A DNA stretch of 64,000 nt from Arboricoccus pini (GCF_900187945.1 NZ_FYEH01000007.1:178889-242888), one strand, 5' to 3'. Counted from the stretch's first letter, positions 26,663 to 35,318 are shown. Made by a program: numbers and translations. The notes: generated by a model not told the origin, from the letters alone.

Positions 26663-26716
26663 CGATTGGTGCGTGTGTCTTCGTTGTTTCCGTTGGACCA
26701 AGAGCCTCCATAGCCG

Positions 26717-27331
26717 ATGACCAAGCGTATTGAAGCCAAGGGCAAGATCAGCCGCCGTCTGGGCGTGAACCTTTGGGGTCGCGCCAAGGACCCTCTAGCG
26801 CGCAAGAACTATGCCCCTGGCATGCATGGCCAGAAGCGCAAGAAGCTCTCTGGCTACGCTCTGCAGCTGATCGCCAAGCAGAAGCTGAAGAGCTACTACG
26901 CCAACATGACCGAGCGTCAGTTCCGTCGCACCTACGAGGAGGCTGTCCGCCTCAAGGGTGACACTGGCGAGAACCTGATCGGCCTGCTCGAGCGCCGCCT
27001 CGACATGGTCATCTATCGGATGAATTTCGCGCCGACGATCTTCGCCGCACGCCAGTTCGTCAATCATGGTCATGTCAGCGTCAATGGCCGACGGGTCAAC
27101 ATTTCGAGCTATCGCGTTCGTGAGGGCGACGAGATCGAGGTGCGTGAGCGGTCGCGCAACCATCAGGGCCTGCTCGAGACGACGGCGCATCCCGAGCGTG
27201 ACGTGCCAGAGTACATGACTGTCGATACCAGCGTCTTCAAGGGTCAGTTTGTGCGCGTGCCGAAGATGGCGGACGTGCCCTACCCGGTCCAGATGGAGCC
27301 CAATCTGGTCATCGAGTATTATTCGCGCTGA
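26717..27331 (+). CDS. rpsD: 30S ribosomal protein S4
   Basis: This 204-residue primary 16S rRNA-binding protein nucleates small-subunit assembly. It has the S4 N-terminal domain ([28 protein letters not shown]) and the S4 RNA-binding domain ([39 protein letters not shown]). The length and the lack of zinc-binding cysteines fit the alphaproteobacterial form. It stands alone, not in the alpha operon, with its own promoter and a strong terminator. Confidence 0.97.
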   Translation: MTKRIEAKGKISRRLGVNLWGRAKDPLARKNYAPGMHGQKRKKLSGYALQLIAKQKLKSYYANMTERQFRRTYEEAVRLKGDTGENLIGLLERRLDMVIYRMNFAPTIFAARQFVNHGHVSVNGRRVNISSYRVREGDEIEVRERSRNHQGLLETTAHPERDVPEYMTVDTSVFKGQFVRVPKMADVPYPVQMEPNLVIEYYSR

Positions 27332-27380
27332 CCCTTTGGCGGGTCGCCATCGGCGATCCCAGGGGAGCGGTCAAAAGAGA

Positions 27381-27410
27381 GCCCGCCAGCAATGGCGGGC
27401 TTTTTCTTTT
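27381..27410 (+). terminator. Rho-independent terminator after rpsD
   Basis: An 8-bp GC-rich stem (GCCCGCCA / TGGCGGGC) with a GCAA loop is followed by TTTTTCTTTT. It lies 50 bases after the rpsD stop and is a textbook intrinsic terminator. Confidence 0.92.
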
Positions 27411-27444
27411 GCTGCCATGCAGGGTTCCTTGGTTCGGCGGCGAA

Positions 27445-28057
27445 TCAGCCAGTGGCAAGGCGACGGTACGCCCCCGTAGCCTCGACGATTTGCTCAAGGC
27501 CGCCTTTGGGCGGCCAGAGCCCCTCCGCGTAGTGCTTGGCCCACAGATCACGCCGTTCCTCTGAACTGATAAAGCATCCAGATGCGCGTGAATCGTGGCG
27601 CGCCATCAGCGCATAAACGAGGCTTGCGAGATGCTGGTATACGTCTGTGCCGGCAGGGTTGCGGCTTCCCAGCTTGCAAGTGCGGGCGCTGCGGCCCGCC
27701 TGGTTTCAACCGGTATGTCCCGAACTCGTAGATGCCGCCACTTGCGCCGATCCTGGTCGGCGGCACGAAAGGGCAGGGTCTGTACGTGGGCCTTCATCTC
27801 CAACAACGTTCCGACGTTACCGGCAGTGAAGGGACTGGCCGGCAGCACGGGCCCGTCGCCGCGCAGCTGTCATGTCCTCGGGTATCTCGAAGCGTTGCTA
27901 GACGGCGAACGCGGCCCAACGGGTCTAGCTCCATGCGCCAGCTAGCCGAACAGCCTACCTTTGACCTCGCGATCGGCGATCAAGGATCGGGTTGCCTCGG
28001 TGGTATCGTTGATCACCGGAACGAAGCGGATAGGGTGGCGAGTTCGTAGCGCATCAT
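27445..28057 (-). pseudogene. Frameshifted NIPSNAP-family protein
   Basis: Joining frames on this strand gives an ordered NIPSNAP-type protein. It has MMRYELATLSASF (from 28057), TEATRSLIADREVKGRLFG, RMELDPLGRV, RFEIPEDMTAARRRARAA, PASPFTAGNVGTLLEMKAHV, then the second-domain start GGIYEFGTYRLKPGG (about 27735), TDVYQHLASLVYAL, PRFTRIWMLYQFRG and ERRDLWAKHYAEGLWPPKGG, closing at a TGA at 27445. At least five frame changes and one internal stop are needed. NIPSNAP proteins are small dimeric ferredoxin-like-fold proteins of unclear function. The stretch between the rpsD terminator and the hydrolase gene is otherwise empty. Confidence 0.75.
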
Positions 28058-28108
28058 CGACCATCGATGGCGGCAGTGTATGCGCACAGGGGTGTCATGC
28101 CGACGGGT

Positions 28109-28981
28109 TCAGGTGCTGGGGACAAGGAGCGGCAGGCTGTGCGGCACGAAGTGACGGCGATCGTCGTCGACCCGGGCCGGGTCCTCAGCCGCACCCTCGA
28201 GGTGGAGCATGGCCTGGTTCAAGGCTTCATCGAAACGCTCGTCCTCGTAGATGGCGCTGTGGCCGACCTTCGGGATGGTCGAGGCAAAGACGACGCGCCG
28301 CAGGGCCTGCCGCAGAGCTAGACTGCGGGCCGGCGGTACAATCTTGTCGTCACCTGCCATGATCATGGCGACCGGCACATCGGAGCCAGCCAGATGCGTC
28401 GCCGTGCGGAAGCGGTGCCGCAGAAGCAAGCCGGTCGGCGCCCAGGGAAAGCGCTGCCTCGCGATGGCTTCCATCGAATCGAACGGCGTCACCAGGAGAG
28501 TTCCCGCGACGGGACGCATCGAGGCCAGATAGCCGGCAACGCCCGTACCGATGCTAAAGCCCGCGGTATAGACGGCCTTGGGACGCAACTCTGCCGTGAG
28601 CGCTTCGTGGATCGAGAGCGCGTCGGCGAAGAAAGCCCGCTCGCCCGGGCGGCCCGCATTGGGGCCGTAGCCCCGGTAATGGAAAGCCACAAGGTCGAAA
28701 TCGGCCAGCTTGTGACCAAGAAAGAAGAGGAAATCCTCGGCATTCCAGCCATTGCCGGGAAAAGCGATCATCAAGCCGCGCGACGGTTCGCGGGCGGGTA
28801 GATGGTGGCCGTGGATCGTGTAGCCGTCGGCCGTGCGCAGCGCCAAGGGTCGCGCCTCCTTCGGCAACGGATAGGCGGCGATCGCCGCCTCGGCCTTGGG
28901 AAAAAGCATCGAATCCTGGAGCCAGTACAAGCCCGCCAGGACGGCGCCATAGGCGACAGCGCCCTTGACCACCAGTCGCAT
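28109..28981 (-). CDS. Membrane-anchored alpha/beta hydrolase
   Basis: This 290-residue protein has one N-terminal hydrophobic segment (VVKGAVAYGAVLAGLYWL) followed by LFPKA and an alpha/beta-hydrolase domain. The oxyanion region is FPGNGWNAEDF, the nucleophile elbow is GFSIGTG, a candidate acid is in MAGDDKIVPP and the histidine is in GHSAIYED. It resembles the YtxM/YjfP and FrsA-like membrane-tethered hydrolases of unknown substrate. I took the ATG at 28981; longer starts are possible. It is followed on the same strand by nothing intact, since the NIPSNAP relic lies beyond its stop. Confidence 0.8.
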   Translation of the reverse strand: MRLVVKGAVAYGAVLAGLYWLQDSMLFPKAEAAIAAYPLPKEARPLALRTADGYTIHGHHLPAREPSRGLMIAFPGNGWNAEDFLFFLGHKLADFDLVAFHYRGYGPNAGRPGERAFFADALSIHEALTAELRPKAVYTAGFSIGTGVAGYLASMRPVAGTLLVTPFDSMEAIARQRFPWAPTGLLLRHRFRTATHLAGSDVPVAMIMAGDDKIVPPARSLALRQALRRVVFASTIPKVGHSAIYEDERFDEALNQAMLHLEGAAEDPARVDDDRRHFVPHSLPLLVPST

Positions 28982-29089
28982 CGTACGTTCCGTCACAGTA
29001 TCGGTTATGCAAGACTTGAGCATCCTACGGCCGGAAGGCAAGCATGGCTGCCATGCGTGCGCGAGCATGAAAGGGTGCGCGTCAGCGTT

Positions 29090-30958
29090 CTAGCGGAAGG
29101 TTGCCCTCAATGGGGGCCTCAAATTCTCATCCAGCCAAGCGGTGCACTCCTGGACGGTGAGCTGGCGGGTAAGTGGCGTGCGTTGCACGGCATCGCAGCC
29201 GATGCCGTGCAAAAACGTCAGTTGTTCGCGCGTGGTGGCACCGTCGGCGACGACACGCAGGCGCATGTCATGCGCCAGATGCAAGAGGCCGCGGGTCAAC
29301 CTCGTGGCGCGTTCCTCCCTGGTCATGGGATTGGTGAGGACAGCTGAGAGCTTCAGTGTCTGGACAGGGGCTTCCTGGAGCAGGCGCAGCGCTCCGAGCG
29401 TGCGACCGAAATCGGTGACGGCAAGGCGCATGCCGGCGCGTCGGAGTTCATGCAGGACGCCGCCGGCCGTCAGCTGTTTCTGCAGCAATCGTTCGTCGAT
29501 CTCGATTTCGAGCATGGCGCGCGGCAGGCCATGCCGTTGCAGTTGATCCTGGATGGTCGGTGCCAGATCGGGCCAGAGGAGCTGGCGTCGCGAGAGGATC
29601 GGCAGGCTCATATGAAAGGGCGTTGGATAGATCTTTTGCCAGGCGCGCGCCTGAAGGCAGATGCGCTCCAGCAGCCAGTTGGTCAGGAGTTCGCCCATGC
29701 CGGCCTGCTCGGTCAGGGCATTCAAGCTGCCCGTACCGAAATCGGGGACCGATTCCGGCGTCTGCAGCACGACGCTGATACCGACCCGGTCGGAGGCCAA
29801 GGGGGTCTGGGGCTCGAAGCGCAGGGCTATCAGATCCTCGCGCAGCATGGTCGCGAGCGGGCTGTTCGACGACCCGCGCGGCACGCCGAAGGCCTTCTCG
29901 ATGCTCGCATGGAAACGTGGCTCGCGGGTACGCTCCATCTTGGCGGTGTACATAGCGCCGTCGGCAAGCCGCAGAAGGGTGGCCGCATCGTCGGAAACGA
30001 CCGGAAACCGGGCAGCGCCCAGGCTGGCGCCGACCCGCACCTCCTGCCCATCGATAACGAAGGGTGCCTCCACTGCCGCGAGCAGTTTCCTTGCCGCGGC
30101 TCTGGCGTCGCTTGCGCTTCCCAGCCCCTCGATGACGAAGGCGAACTCGTCATCGCCCGGGCGGGCGATCGTGTCGCCGACACGCAGCCGGGCCTTGAAG
30201 CGCTCGCCGATGGCGCGCAATAGCTCGTCACCGGCGGCATGACCCATCTCGTCATTGATCGCCTTGAAGCCGTTCAGGTCCAGCATCATGACGGCGATCT
30301 CGCCCCGATGCAGCTTGGCCTGGCCAATGGCATGCGCCAGCCGGTCGTGCAGGAAGGTGCGATTGCCAAGCCCGGTCAGGGGATCGAGATGCGCCATCCG
30401 GTCGAGATGGAGCGTGGTGCGCTGGCGGTGCGCCGACATCCGGATCGCCCGCTCTAAGCGCCGCGCATCCAGATCCTCGAGATCGATGACATCAGCGATG
30501 CCCAACTGGAGCGCCTCCGCCTCAGCGGCGCTGGCGCCTCGGCGGCTGAGCCCGATGACCGGCAGAATGATCCCCATGCGCTCGATGGCGGCCAGGATAG
30601 CGGGCGGCTGCTCGGGGGATTCGGCCGGCCAGTCTAGGATGCAGACGTCGTATTGGTCCTGACCGAGTGCGCGGATAGCCCCTTCCGTGGTCGTGACGAT
30701 GTCGACCTCGAGCGGCGCGCGCATGTTGGGCTCCTGCAGGCCGCGCCTCGTCCGTAGGCCGATCTCATGCTCGGCTTGCAGGAGTAGAACCCGATGCCCC
30801 CGCTGCGCGGCGAGGCGCGCTGTAGCTTCCTGGCGCAAAACCTCGATGAAGCGTGCGCCATTGAGAGGCCACTGGCGCTGCTCACGCTCGCCAAGAACGG
30901 CCTTGGGGCCACAAAATCCAAGGTTTTCCAACGTCATAGCGAATTGATACCGAGTCAT
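29090..30958 (-). CDS. Receiver-like / GGDEF / EAL protein with degenerate catalytic motifs
   Basis: This 622-residue protein has three domains. Residues about 55-180 look like a receiver domain (VLLLQAE, DVCILDWP). About 190-350 form a GGDEF domain (AHLDPLTGLGNRTFL, DLNGFKAINDEMGHAAGDELL), but the signature is RPGDDEF instead of RxGGDEF. About 370-610 form an EAL domain whose EAL triplet is replaced (ISVVLQTPES) and whose DDFG-x-G is TDFGRT, with the lysine-aspartate pair reading KLS. Diguanylate cyclase activity is doubtful and phosphodiesterase activity unlikely. It is probably a c-di-GMP or partner-binding signalling protein. No membrane helix is visible. Confidence 0.85.
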   Translation of the reverse strand: MTRYQFAMTLENLGFCGPKAVLGEREQRQWPLNGARFIEVLRQEATARLAAQRGHRVLLLQAEHEIGLRTRRGLQEPNMRAPLEVDIVTTTEGAIRALGQDQYDVCILDWPAESPEQPPAILAAIERMGIILPVIGLSRRGASAAEAEALQLGIADVIDLEDLDARRLERAIRMSAHRQRTTLHLDRMAHLDPLTGLGNRTFLHDRLAHAIGQAKLHRGEIAVMMLDLNGFKAINDEMGHAAGDELLRAIGERFKARLRVGDTIARPGDDEFAFVIEGLGSASDARAAARKLLAAVEAPFVIDGQEVRVGASLGAARFPVVSDDAATLLRLADGAMYTAKMERTREPRFHASIEKAFGVPRGSSNSPLATMLREDLIALRFEPQTPLASDRVGISVVLQTPESVPDFGTGSLNALTEQAGMGELLTNWLLERICLQARAWQKIYPTPFHMSLPILSRRQLLWPDLAPTIQDQLQRHGLPRAMLEIEIDERLLQKQLTAGGVLHELRRAGMRLAVTDFGRTLGALRLLQEAPVQTLKLSAVLTNPMTREERATRLTRGLLHLAHDMRLRVVADGATTREQLTFLHGIGCDAVQRTPLTRQLTVQECTAWLDENLRPPLRATFR

Positions 30959-31035
30959 CAGATATCAACCCTAGATAGACGTATGCGAACTTTTTGCAAT
31001 GATTAGGTTTAAGGGACCGGTATCAGGCGCGAGGC

Positions 31036-32259
31036 TCAATTCGTGGGCACGTCGCTCTGAAAGCTTTGCGCCGCGGGAGCCAGGACGGACAGCTTGCCCT
31101 GGTCTACCTGGAGAATGGCCAGATTATGCTCCGAGGTGCCATCCGGCTTCAGCCGGAACGGGCTGAGCACGCCGTAGAAGCCCTGGGGATCGGTGATGGC
31201 ACTGGCGGCAAAGCCGGTGTTGGAGCGGGCCAAAAGAGCGGCCAGGCCCACGGCATCGTAGCTGAGCACCGCCAACTCGTTCGGCTGGTGGCCATAGACG
31301 GTGGCGAACCGGTTCATGAAGCTCTGGACGGCGTCGGGCGCCATGCCGGCGATCCAGGCACCCTGCAGCGGCGCTGCCGACAAGATGCTGCTATCCTCCT
31401 CGACGCGGCGCGTACCAAGCAATCGAGTGGCGGCGTTCGGTCCGCTCTTGATCTGCGCGGCGACCTGGACCAGCCGCTGACCGCCGTCGGCGATGAGAAT
31501 CGCGTCGAACGGAACGCCGCTGGTGGCGGCCGTTTGCAGTGCCGCGCTGGCATCGCCATCGGCAGGATAGAGGATGGTCTGGCTGGATGTGCCGGAGGGA
31601 TCCAGGGTCGCCATGGTACGCCTGAAGGCGGCGGTCGCAAGATTGCCATAGGCGTCGTCGGGAGCGAGGAGCGCCACGCGCTTGGCGCCATTATCGTGCG
31701 CGAAGCGGACGATGCGCTCGACCTGCTCTTCCGGGCGGAAGCCCAGGACGAAGAGCCCGGGCCGGGCGACGGTAGCGTCGTTGGAGAAGGTGATGACGTT
31801 TATGCCACGCCCGGCCGCGGCCGGGGCGATGTTGCGTGCGGAATTGCCAAAGAGCGGGCCGAGAATGAGACTGGCGCCCTGGTCCAGGGCTGTCTGGGTG
31901 GCGCGCAACGCCTGCTCCGGCGAATCGCCGGTGTCCTCCGTCAGCAGTTGAAGGTCGGACTGGGCGTCGAAGAGCGCCATCTGCGCCGCGTCTTGCATGT
32001 CCTGGCCGACGGCGGCGGCACGGCCGGTAAGCGGCAGCAGCAGGCCCACCTTGGCGTGGGATTGTGCAGTGGGGACGTCCGCCTGTGCCGTCCGAGCAGC
32101 CTGCGGTTGCGGCGCGGCAAGCGGCGTGGTTTCGTCGGCGCGCGTGCAGGCGCCAAGCGCCAGCAGGGTCACGCCCAAGAGGCACATCGTCACACGGGAC
32201 GGTCGGCGTTCTCGGGTCGCGACTGCAGACGAGGCCAATTGGATACTCCCGAAAGACAT
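31036..32259 (-). CDS. lpoA: Penicillin-binding protein activator LpoA-like lipoprotein
   Basis: This 407-residue lipoprotein has a lipobox (LLALGAC) after a basic N-terminus, so it should be processed by Lsp and anchored to the outer membrane. A low-complexity linker leads to a periplasmic-binding-protein type I fold (AKVGLLLPLTGRAAAVGQDMQDAAQMALFD, GASLILGPLFG, NVITFSND, FRPEEQVERI). This matches the C-domain of LpoA/YraM, which stimulates peptidoglycan synthase PBP1A. The divergent rsmI and yraN genes match the known lpoA-rsmI-yraN neighbourhood. The start lies only 8 bases from the proposed rsmI start; an internal ATG at 32187 would leave a very short signal peptide. Confidence 0.85.
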   Translation of the reverse strand: MSFGSIQLASSAVATRERRPSRVTMCLLGVTLLALGACTRADETTPLAAPQPQAARTAQADVPTAQSHAKVGLLLPLTGRAAAVGQDMQDAAQMALFDAQSDLQLLTEDTGDSPEQALRATQTALDQGASLILGPLFGNSARNIAPAAAGRGINVITFSNDATVARPGLFVLGFRPEEQVERIVRFAHDNGAKRVALLAPDDAYGNLATAAFRRTMATLDPSGTSSQTILYPADGDASAALQTAATSGVPFDAILIADGGQRLVQVAAQIKSGPNAATRLLGTRRVEEDSSILSAAPLQGAWIAGMAPDAVQSFMNRFATVYGHQPNELAVLSYDAVGLAALLARSNTGFAASAITDPQGFYGVLSPFRLKPDGTSEHNLAILQVDQGKLSVLAPAAQSFQSDVPTN

Positions 32260-32267
32260 TGCCGATC

Positions 32268-33188
32268 ATGAATGCGGAGGCGAACGATGATGATGTCGCC
32301 AGTGGCGCGGACCCTAGCGAAGCCCCTTTGCCAAGTAAACGTGGACCGATGGCGCCGGGGCTCTACGTCGTAGCCACGCCGATCGGCAATCTGGGCGACC
32401 TCAGCCCGCGTGCCGGCGAACTCCTGCGTAAGGCGGATCTCGTACTCTGCGAGGATACCCGCGTCACCATGCGGCTCATGCAGCATCTCGGGATACGCCG
32501 CCGCCTCATGGCATATAATGACCATAATGCCCCTATGGTACGCCCGATTGTCATGGAAAAACTGCGCGCGAGCGAATGCGTGGCCCTGGTGAGCGACGCC
32601 GGTACGCCCTGCATCTCGGATCCGGGTTTCAAGCTCGTGCGCGAGGCCGCCGATGCTGGCATCGCCGTGCGCGCCGTGCCCGGCGCCTCGGCCGTTTTGG
32701 CGGCGCTGTCGATCGCCGGCCTGCCGACCGACCGCTTCCTCTTCGCGGGCTTCCTGCCGCCCCGGCAGGCGGCGCGTCGCTCGACCCTTACCGGGCTGGC
32801 CGCACTGGACGCGACGTTGGTCTTTCTCGAATCTCCTGGCCGGTTGGCCGACATGCTGGCCGATGCCGCGGCAACGCTCGGCCAGCGACAGGCGGCGGTG
32901 GCACGCGAACTGACGAAGCTCTTCGAGGAGGTCCGGCGTGGCCCCCTTGAGGAACTGGCTGCCCATTATGCCCACGAGGGTCAGCCCAAGGGCGAGATCA
33001 CGGTCGTCATTGGGCCGCCTTCGGGCGACGTGGCGACGCCGGCCGACCTCGACCAGCGCTTGCGCGACGCTCTTTTGGAGATGCGGCCGCGCCAGGCGGC
33101 GGCGGCCGTCGCCTCGGCGACCGGCCTGCCCGTCAATCGCCTCTATGAGCGCATTCTCGAGCTCCGGCGACTGGACGAGGGCGGATGA
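32268..33188 (+). CDS. rsmI: 16S rRNA (cytidine(1402)-2'-O)-methyltransferase RsmI
   Basis: This 306-residue SAM-dependent enzyme methylates the ribose of C1402 in the 16S rRNA decoding centre. The tetrapyrrole-methylase fold is recognisable: GLYVVATPIGNLGDLSPRA, LCEDTRVTMRLMQHL, LVSDAGTPCISDPG, RAVPGASAVLAALSIAGL, RFLFAGFLP and LVFLESPGRL. The proposed ATG gives a 27-residue acidic extension before MAPGLYVV; the ATG at 32349 is an alternative that would also give lpoA room for a promoter. The stop overlaps yraN (ATGA). Confidence 0.94.
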   Translation: MNAEANDDDVASGADPSEAPLPSKRGPMAPGLYVVATPIGNLGDLSPRAGELLRKADLVLCEDTRVTMRLMQHLGIRRRLMAYNDHNAPMVRPIVMEKLRASECVALVSDAGTPCISDPGFKLVREAADAGIAVRAVPGASAVLAALSIAGLPTDRFLFAGFLPPRQAARRSTLTGLAALDATLVFLESPGRLADMLADAAATLGQRQAAVARELTKLFEEVRRGPLEELAAHYAHEGQPKGEITVVIGPPSGDVATPADLDQRLRDALLEMRPRQAAAAVASATGLPVNRLYERILELRRLDEGG

Positions 33189-33544
33189 GCGGCAGGCGGC
33201 GGGCAGCCGAGCGGGCCGGTCGCCTTGCCGAGGCGCTGGCCGCCTGGTCGCTCCGCCTCAAGGCTTACAGCGTCATCGCCCGTCGCCTGCGCACGCCCGC
33301 GGGGGAGATCGATCTGATCGCCAGGCGGGGGCGGGTCCTCGTCTTCGTCGAGGTGAAACTGCGCTCTGCCGGCATCGACGGGCTCATGGCGCTGCAGCCC
33401 CGGCAGCAGCGCCGCATTCGCAATGCCGCCAGTTGGTACCTAGGTCACCGGCCGGAGCTGGCTGATCTCGACTGCCGTTTCGACCTCGTCATCGTGACGC
33501 CCTGGCGGCTGCCGCGTCACGTTCAAGACATCTGGCGCGACTAA
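33185..33544 (+). CDS. yraN: YraN family (UPF0102) protein
   Basis: This 119-residue protein belongs to UPF0102, a predicted endonuclease-like fold related to Holliday junction resolvases. The core ARRLRTPAGEIDLIARRGRVLVFVEVKLR contains the conserved E-x-D and E-V-K residues of PD-(D/E)XK nucleases. It overlaps rsmI by 4 bases and belongs to the conserved lpoA-rsmI-yraN group. Confidence 0.92.
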   Translation: MSGRRRAAERAGRLAEALAAWSLRLKAYSVIARRLRTPAGEIDLIARRGRVLVFVEVKLRSAGIDGLMALQPRQQRRIRNAASWYLGHRPELADLDCRFDLVIVTPWRLPRHVQDIWRD

Positions 33545-33559
33545 GCTGGCGTGCCGGCC

Positions 33560-34756
33560 TCATGGGGGAAGGGTGGATCGACCCGCCGGGGATCGGCCTC
33601 GCCTCGTGTTCTTCGGCTCTTTGCTCTGCGGCTCGCGATCGTCAGCCGACCGGCCCAGCTTCAGCAGCTTGCGGGTGAGGGTAGGCAAGGCAAGGTCTGC
33701 CATCGTTGACGGTGGCGCCCAGAAGCAGCCAACCGGTGCGGCCGTATCGGGAGCGAGAAGGGCGACGGCCACCCGGAGATGCAGCGAGAAATGGGTGAAG
33801 ACATGACGGACGGATTCGGGCAACAGCCGGTAGCTGGCGGCAAGGGGGGCGGCGGCCAGCATGGCGTCAATCGTCGGCTCGTGCGCCTGCGCCTGGTCCC
33901 AGTTGCTGGCCGGTAGCTCGACCATGCCGCCCAGCAGGCCCTCGGGTGCTCGCTGGCGAAGGAGGACGGCGCCGTCGGGCCGACGCGAGAGAAAGGCGAT
34001 CGCGTGGCGCTCCGGGCGGATGCCACGGGCGGATCGCTGTGGAAAATCCACAGGACGCCCGGAGGCCCGGCCTCGGCATGGCACCTGCCAGGGGCAAGTG
34101 AGGCAGGAGGGCGTGCGCGGCGTGCAGATCAGCGCGCCCAGTTCCATGAGCGCCTGGGCGAAATCGCCGGCTCGCTCCTGGCGGGCCAGGGCAGCCGCCA
34201 GCTCGACGATCATCCGCCTTGCAGGCGGCAGCGGCGAGGCCAGAGCCACCAGACGTGCCAGAACCCGCTCGACATTGCCGTCGACCGGCACTGCGGCGAG
34301 CCCGAAGGCGATGGCACCGATGGCGGCCGCGGTATAGGGGCCGAGTCCGGGCAGGGCCTGCAGGGCCTGCAGATCGGCTGGCAGCGTTCCTGCATGGCCG
34401 GCGGCGACCTGTCGGGCGCAGGCATGGAGGCCCCGGGCGCGTCGGTAATAGCCGAGGCCCGCCCATTCATGCAGAACGGCCTCCAGGGGGGCCTCGGCCA
34501 GCCGGGCCAGGGTGGGGAAACGCTGCATGAAGCGCAAAAAACGCGGCCTCACGGTCGCAACGGTCGTCTGTTGCAGCATGATCTCGCTGACCAGGACGGC
34601 GTAGGGATCGGCCGTCAGTCCGGCCTTGGCGCGCCAGGGAAGATCCCGCTTGTGGCGATCATACCAGTCGAGCAGCGTTGCGCGCAGCACGTCCGGCGGC
34701 GCCGGCAGGCCGGGTCCTGGGCCGGAACGGCCGATTGTGGCAGAATGGACGGACAT
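33560..34756 (-). CDS. mutY: A/G-specific adenine glycosylase
   Basis: This 398-residue DNA repair enzyme removes adenine opposite 8-oxoguanine. It has the catalytic glutamate in SEIMLQQTTV, the helix-hairpin-helix LPGLGPYTAAAIGAIAFG, the catalytic aspartate in VPVDGNVERV and a [4Fe-4S] site in the C-x6-C-x2-C-x5-C pattern (CTPRTPSCLTCPWQVPC). A C-terminal NUDIX-like domain, which recognises 8-oxoG, follows, with HVFTHFSLHL. The N-terminus has about 20 extra residues before the conserved fold, so the true start could be downstream of the CATG it shares with the divergent DUF721 gene. Confidence 0.95.
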   Translation of the reverse strand: MSVHSATIGRSGPGPGLPAPPDVLRATLLDWYDRHKRDLPWRAKAGLTADPYAVLVSEIMLQQTTVATVRPRFLRFMQRFPTLARLAEAPLEAVLHEWAGLGYYRRARGLHACARQVAAGHAGTLPADLQALQALPGLGPYTAAAIGAIAFGLAAVPVDGNVERVLARLVALASPLPPARRMIVELAAALARQERAGDFAQALMELGALICTPRTPSCLTCPWQVPCRGRASGRPVDFPQRSARGIRPERHAIAFLSRRPDGAVLLRQRAPEGLLGGMVELPASNWDQAQAHEPTIDAMLAAAPLAASYRLLPESVRHVFTHFSLHLRVAVALLAPDTAAPVGCFWAPPSTMADLALPTLTRKLLKLGRSADDREPQSKEPKNTRRGRSPAGRSTLPP

Positions 34757-35318
34757 GGCGGCTGACCATAGAGGGATCGTGGCGCGAGAGAAGGGGAGCG
34801 AGGCGGGAGGCAAGGAAGAAGCGCCGGCAAGGCGGCGCTACGCGACGGCGCGCGTGGGCTCGTTGCTGGGCGGGTTGCTCGCGCCGGCCGCTCGCGCGCA
34901 TGGCTTTGCCGAGAGCAGTATCCTCTCCGAATGGGGGACGATCGTCGGTCCCACGCTGGCCGCGCGCTGCCAGCCAGTGGCCGTACGCTTCGAGAGGGGA
35001 CGCCAGCGTACCGCTCGCGAGGCCGGCGGCGGCATTCTCGTCCTGCAGGCTAGCGGGGCGGCCGCCCTGGAGCTGCAGCACGCGGCCTCGCAGATCGTCG
35101 AACGGGTCAATCGCTTCTTCGGCTTTCCGGCCATCCGCGGCCTGCGCTTCGTGGCGATGGCGGTGCCCCCGAAACCGATCGTGCTGCGCCGGCCGCCGCG
35201 CCGGCTGGATGCCGCCGAGGAGAGCCGGCTCAGCGAAGCCGTCGGCGTCATCGGCAATGCCGAATTGCAGGCTGCCTTGTTGTCGCTCGGTCGGAAGGTG
35301 GCCCTACGGCGATCTTGA
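34755..35318 (+). CDS. DUF721 / DciA-like protein
   Basis: This 187-residue basic protein contains the DUF721 core (VGSLLGGLLAPAARAHG, ESSILSEWGTIVGPTLAARCQPV, LVLQASGAAALELQHAASQIVERVNRFFG). DciA-type DUF721 proteins help load or recruit the replicative helicase DnaB in bacteria without DnaC. Its first codon overlaps the mutY start on the other strand at one CATG. The order mutY / DUF721 / DsbA-like / smc is common in alphaproteobacteria. Confidence 0.82.
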   Translation: MAADHRGIVAREKGSEAGGKEEAPARRRYATARVGSLLGGLLAPAARAHGFAESSILSEWGTIVGPTLAARCQPVAVRFERGRQRTAREAGGGILVLQASGAAALELQHAASQIVERVNRFFGFPAIRGLRFVAMAVPPKPIVLRRPPRRLDAAEESRLSEAVGVIGNAELQAALLSLGRKVALRRS

